The translations under genes were made by a program, and so were the position numbers. Positions 64,000 to 64,000 of a stretch of 64,000 nucleotides of DNA are shown here, one piece after another. This DNA comes from Bacteriovoracaceae bacterium (GTDB taxonomy: Bacteria > Bdellovibrionota > Bacteriovoracia > Bacteriovoracales > Bacteriovoracaceae), in NCBI GenBank assembly GCA_024711325.1, contig JANJTC010000007.1:1-64000 (forward strand). The letters run 5' to 3'. Position 1 is the stretch's first letter; each line of letters opens with the position of its first letter. The notes beneath the pieces are model-generated. The model searched no databases, was not told where the DNA came from, and saw nothing but the letters and a program-made list of their open reading frames with translations.

Positions 64000-64000
64000 G

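Noticed and set aside
1..64000. CRISPR arrays, tRNA or rRNA genes, transposases
   Set aside because: I looked for regular spaced repeats, cloverleaf-like patterns and transposase motifs and saw none; tRNA detection by eye is unreliable, so a tRNAscan run would be needed to be sure.

Overview
The window looks like ordinary chromosome from a Gram-negative, predatory-type bacterium, most likely Bdellovibrionota close to Bacteriovorax/Peredibacter. This is an inference from gene content: an LPS-assembly lipoprotein (LptE) and Mla-type lipid transport show an outer membrane; there are many lipoproteins and secreted proteins of unknown function, a PilT motor, a DUF3015 protein, an Lnb-like protein and a VanX-type dipeptidase. 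Composition is moderately A+T-rich. No rRNA, tRNA, CRISPR array, integrase or insertion sequence was seen. Several predicted starts were moved inward to a start codon with a good Shine-Dalgarno (SD) site.

Layout. 1-5.3 kb: end of a self-cleaving S74 surface fibre, a bacterioferritin/ferredoxin pair, a Nudix/esterase pair and two small unknowns. 5.3-9.4 kb: an abundant small secreted protein, an Lnb-like acyltransferase, a D-Ala-D-Ala dipeptidase and a lipoprotein hydrolase. 9.5-12 kb: a divergent SelO-like (AMPylase-fold) protein overlapping an S51 peptidase. 12-21 kb: cardiolipin synthase-like protein, nuclease-fold protein, PilT, an LTA-synthase-like phosphoglycerol transferase, then aroC-lipB-lipA and an ABC ATPase. 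21-30 kb: OxyR, RarD, an MFS carrier and an amino-acid catabolic set (AstA, AstD-like, class III aminotransferase, DUF1338 oxoadipate enzyme). 30-35.4 kb: secreted unknowns, a fused alpha/beta E1 dehydrogenase and two tandem repeat-built secreted paralogues. 35.4-38.3 kb: nrdR-nusB and glyA with a Kazal-domain lipoprotein. 38.4-40.4 kb: a TauE/SafE permease, a recent tandem duplication of a small secreted gene and a gene-poor spacer with palindromes. 40.4-46.2 kb: fatty-acid synthesis (fabH-fabD-fabG-acpP-fabF), yceD-rpmF and shikimate kinase. 46.2-48.5 kb: an A+T-rich cassette of a STAS/HATPase protein, a DUF4325-lytic transglycosylase fusion and a lipoprotein. 48.6-58.6 kb: a receiver-like protein, alr, mlaE-mlaF-mlaD, a GYF_2 membrane protein, a tRNA methyltransferase, a DciA-like protein and lptE-holA. 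58.7-64 kb: two secreted proteins that resemble BPI/TULIP lipid-binding proteins, a methyltransferase and the C-terminal part of a HemY-like oxidase.

Most interesting: the HATPase / DUF4325-transglycosylase / lipoprotein cassette (46.2-48.5 kb), which could be a regulated peptidoglycan-lysis module with its own protective lipoprotein; the pair of putative BPI-like proteins (58.7-62.2 kb); and the SelO-like protein with an altered nucleotide-binding lysine region (9.5-11.4 kb). Functional proposals for these three are inference from motifs and gene order, not demonstrated.
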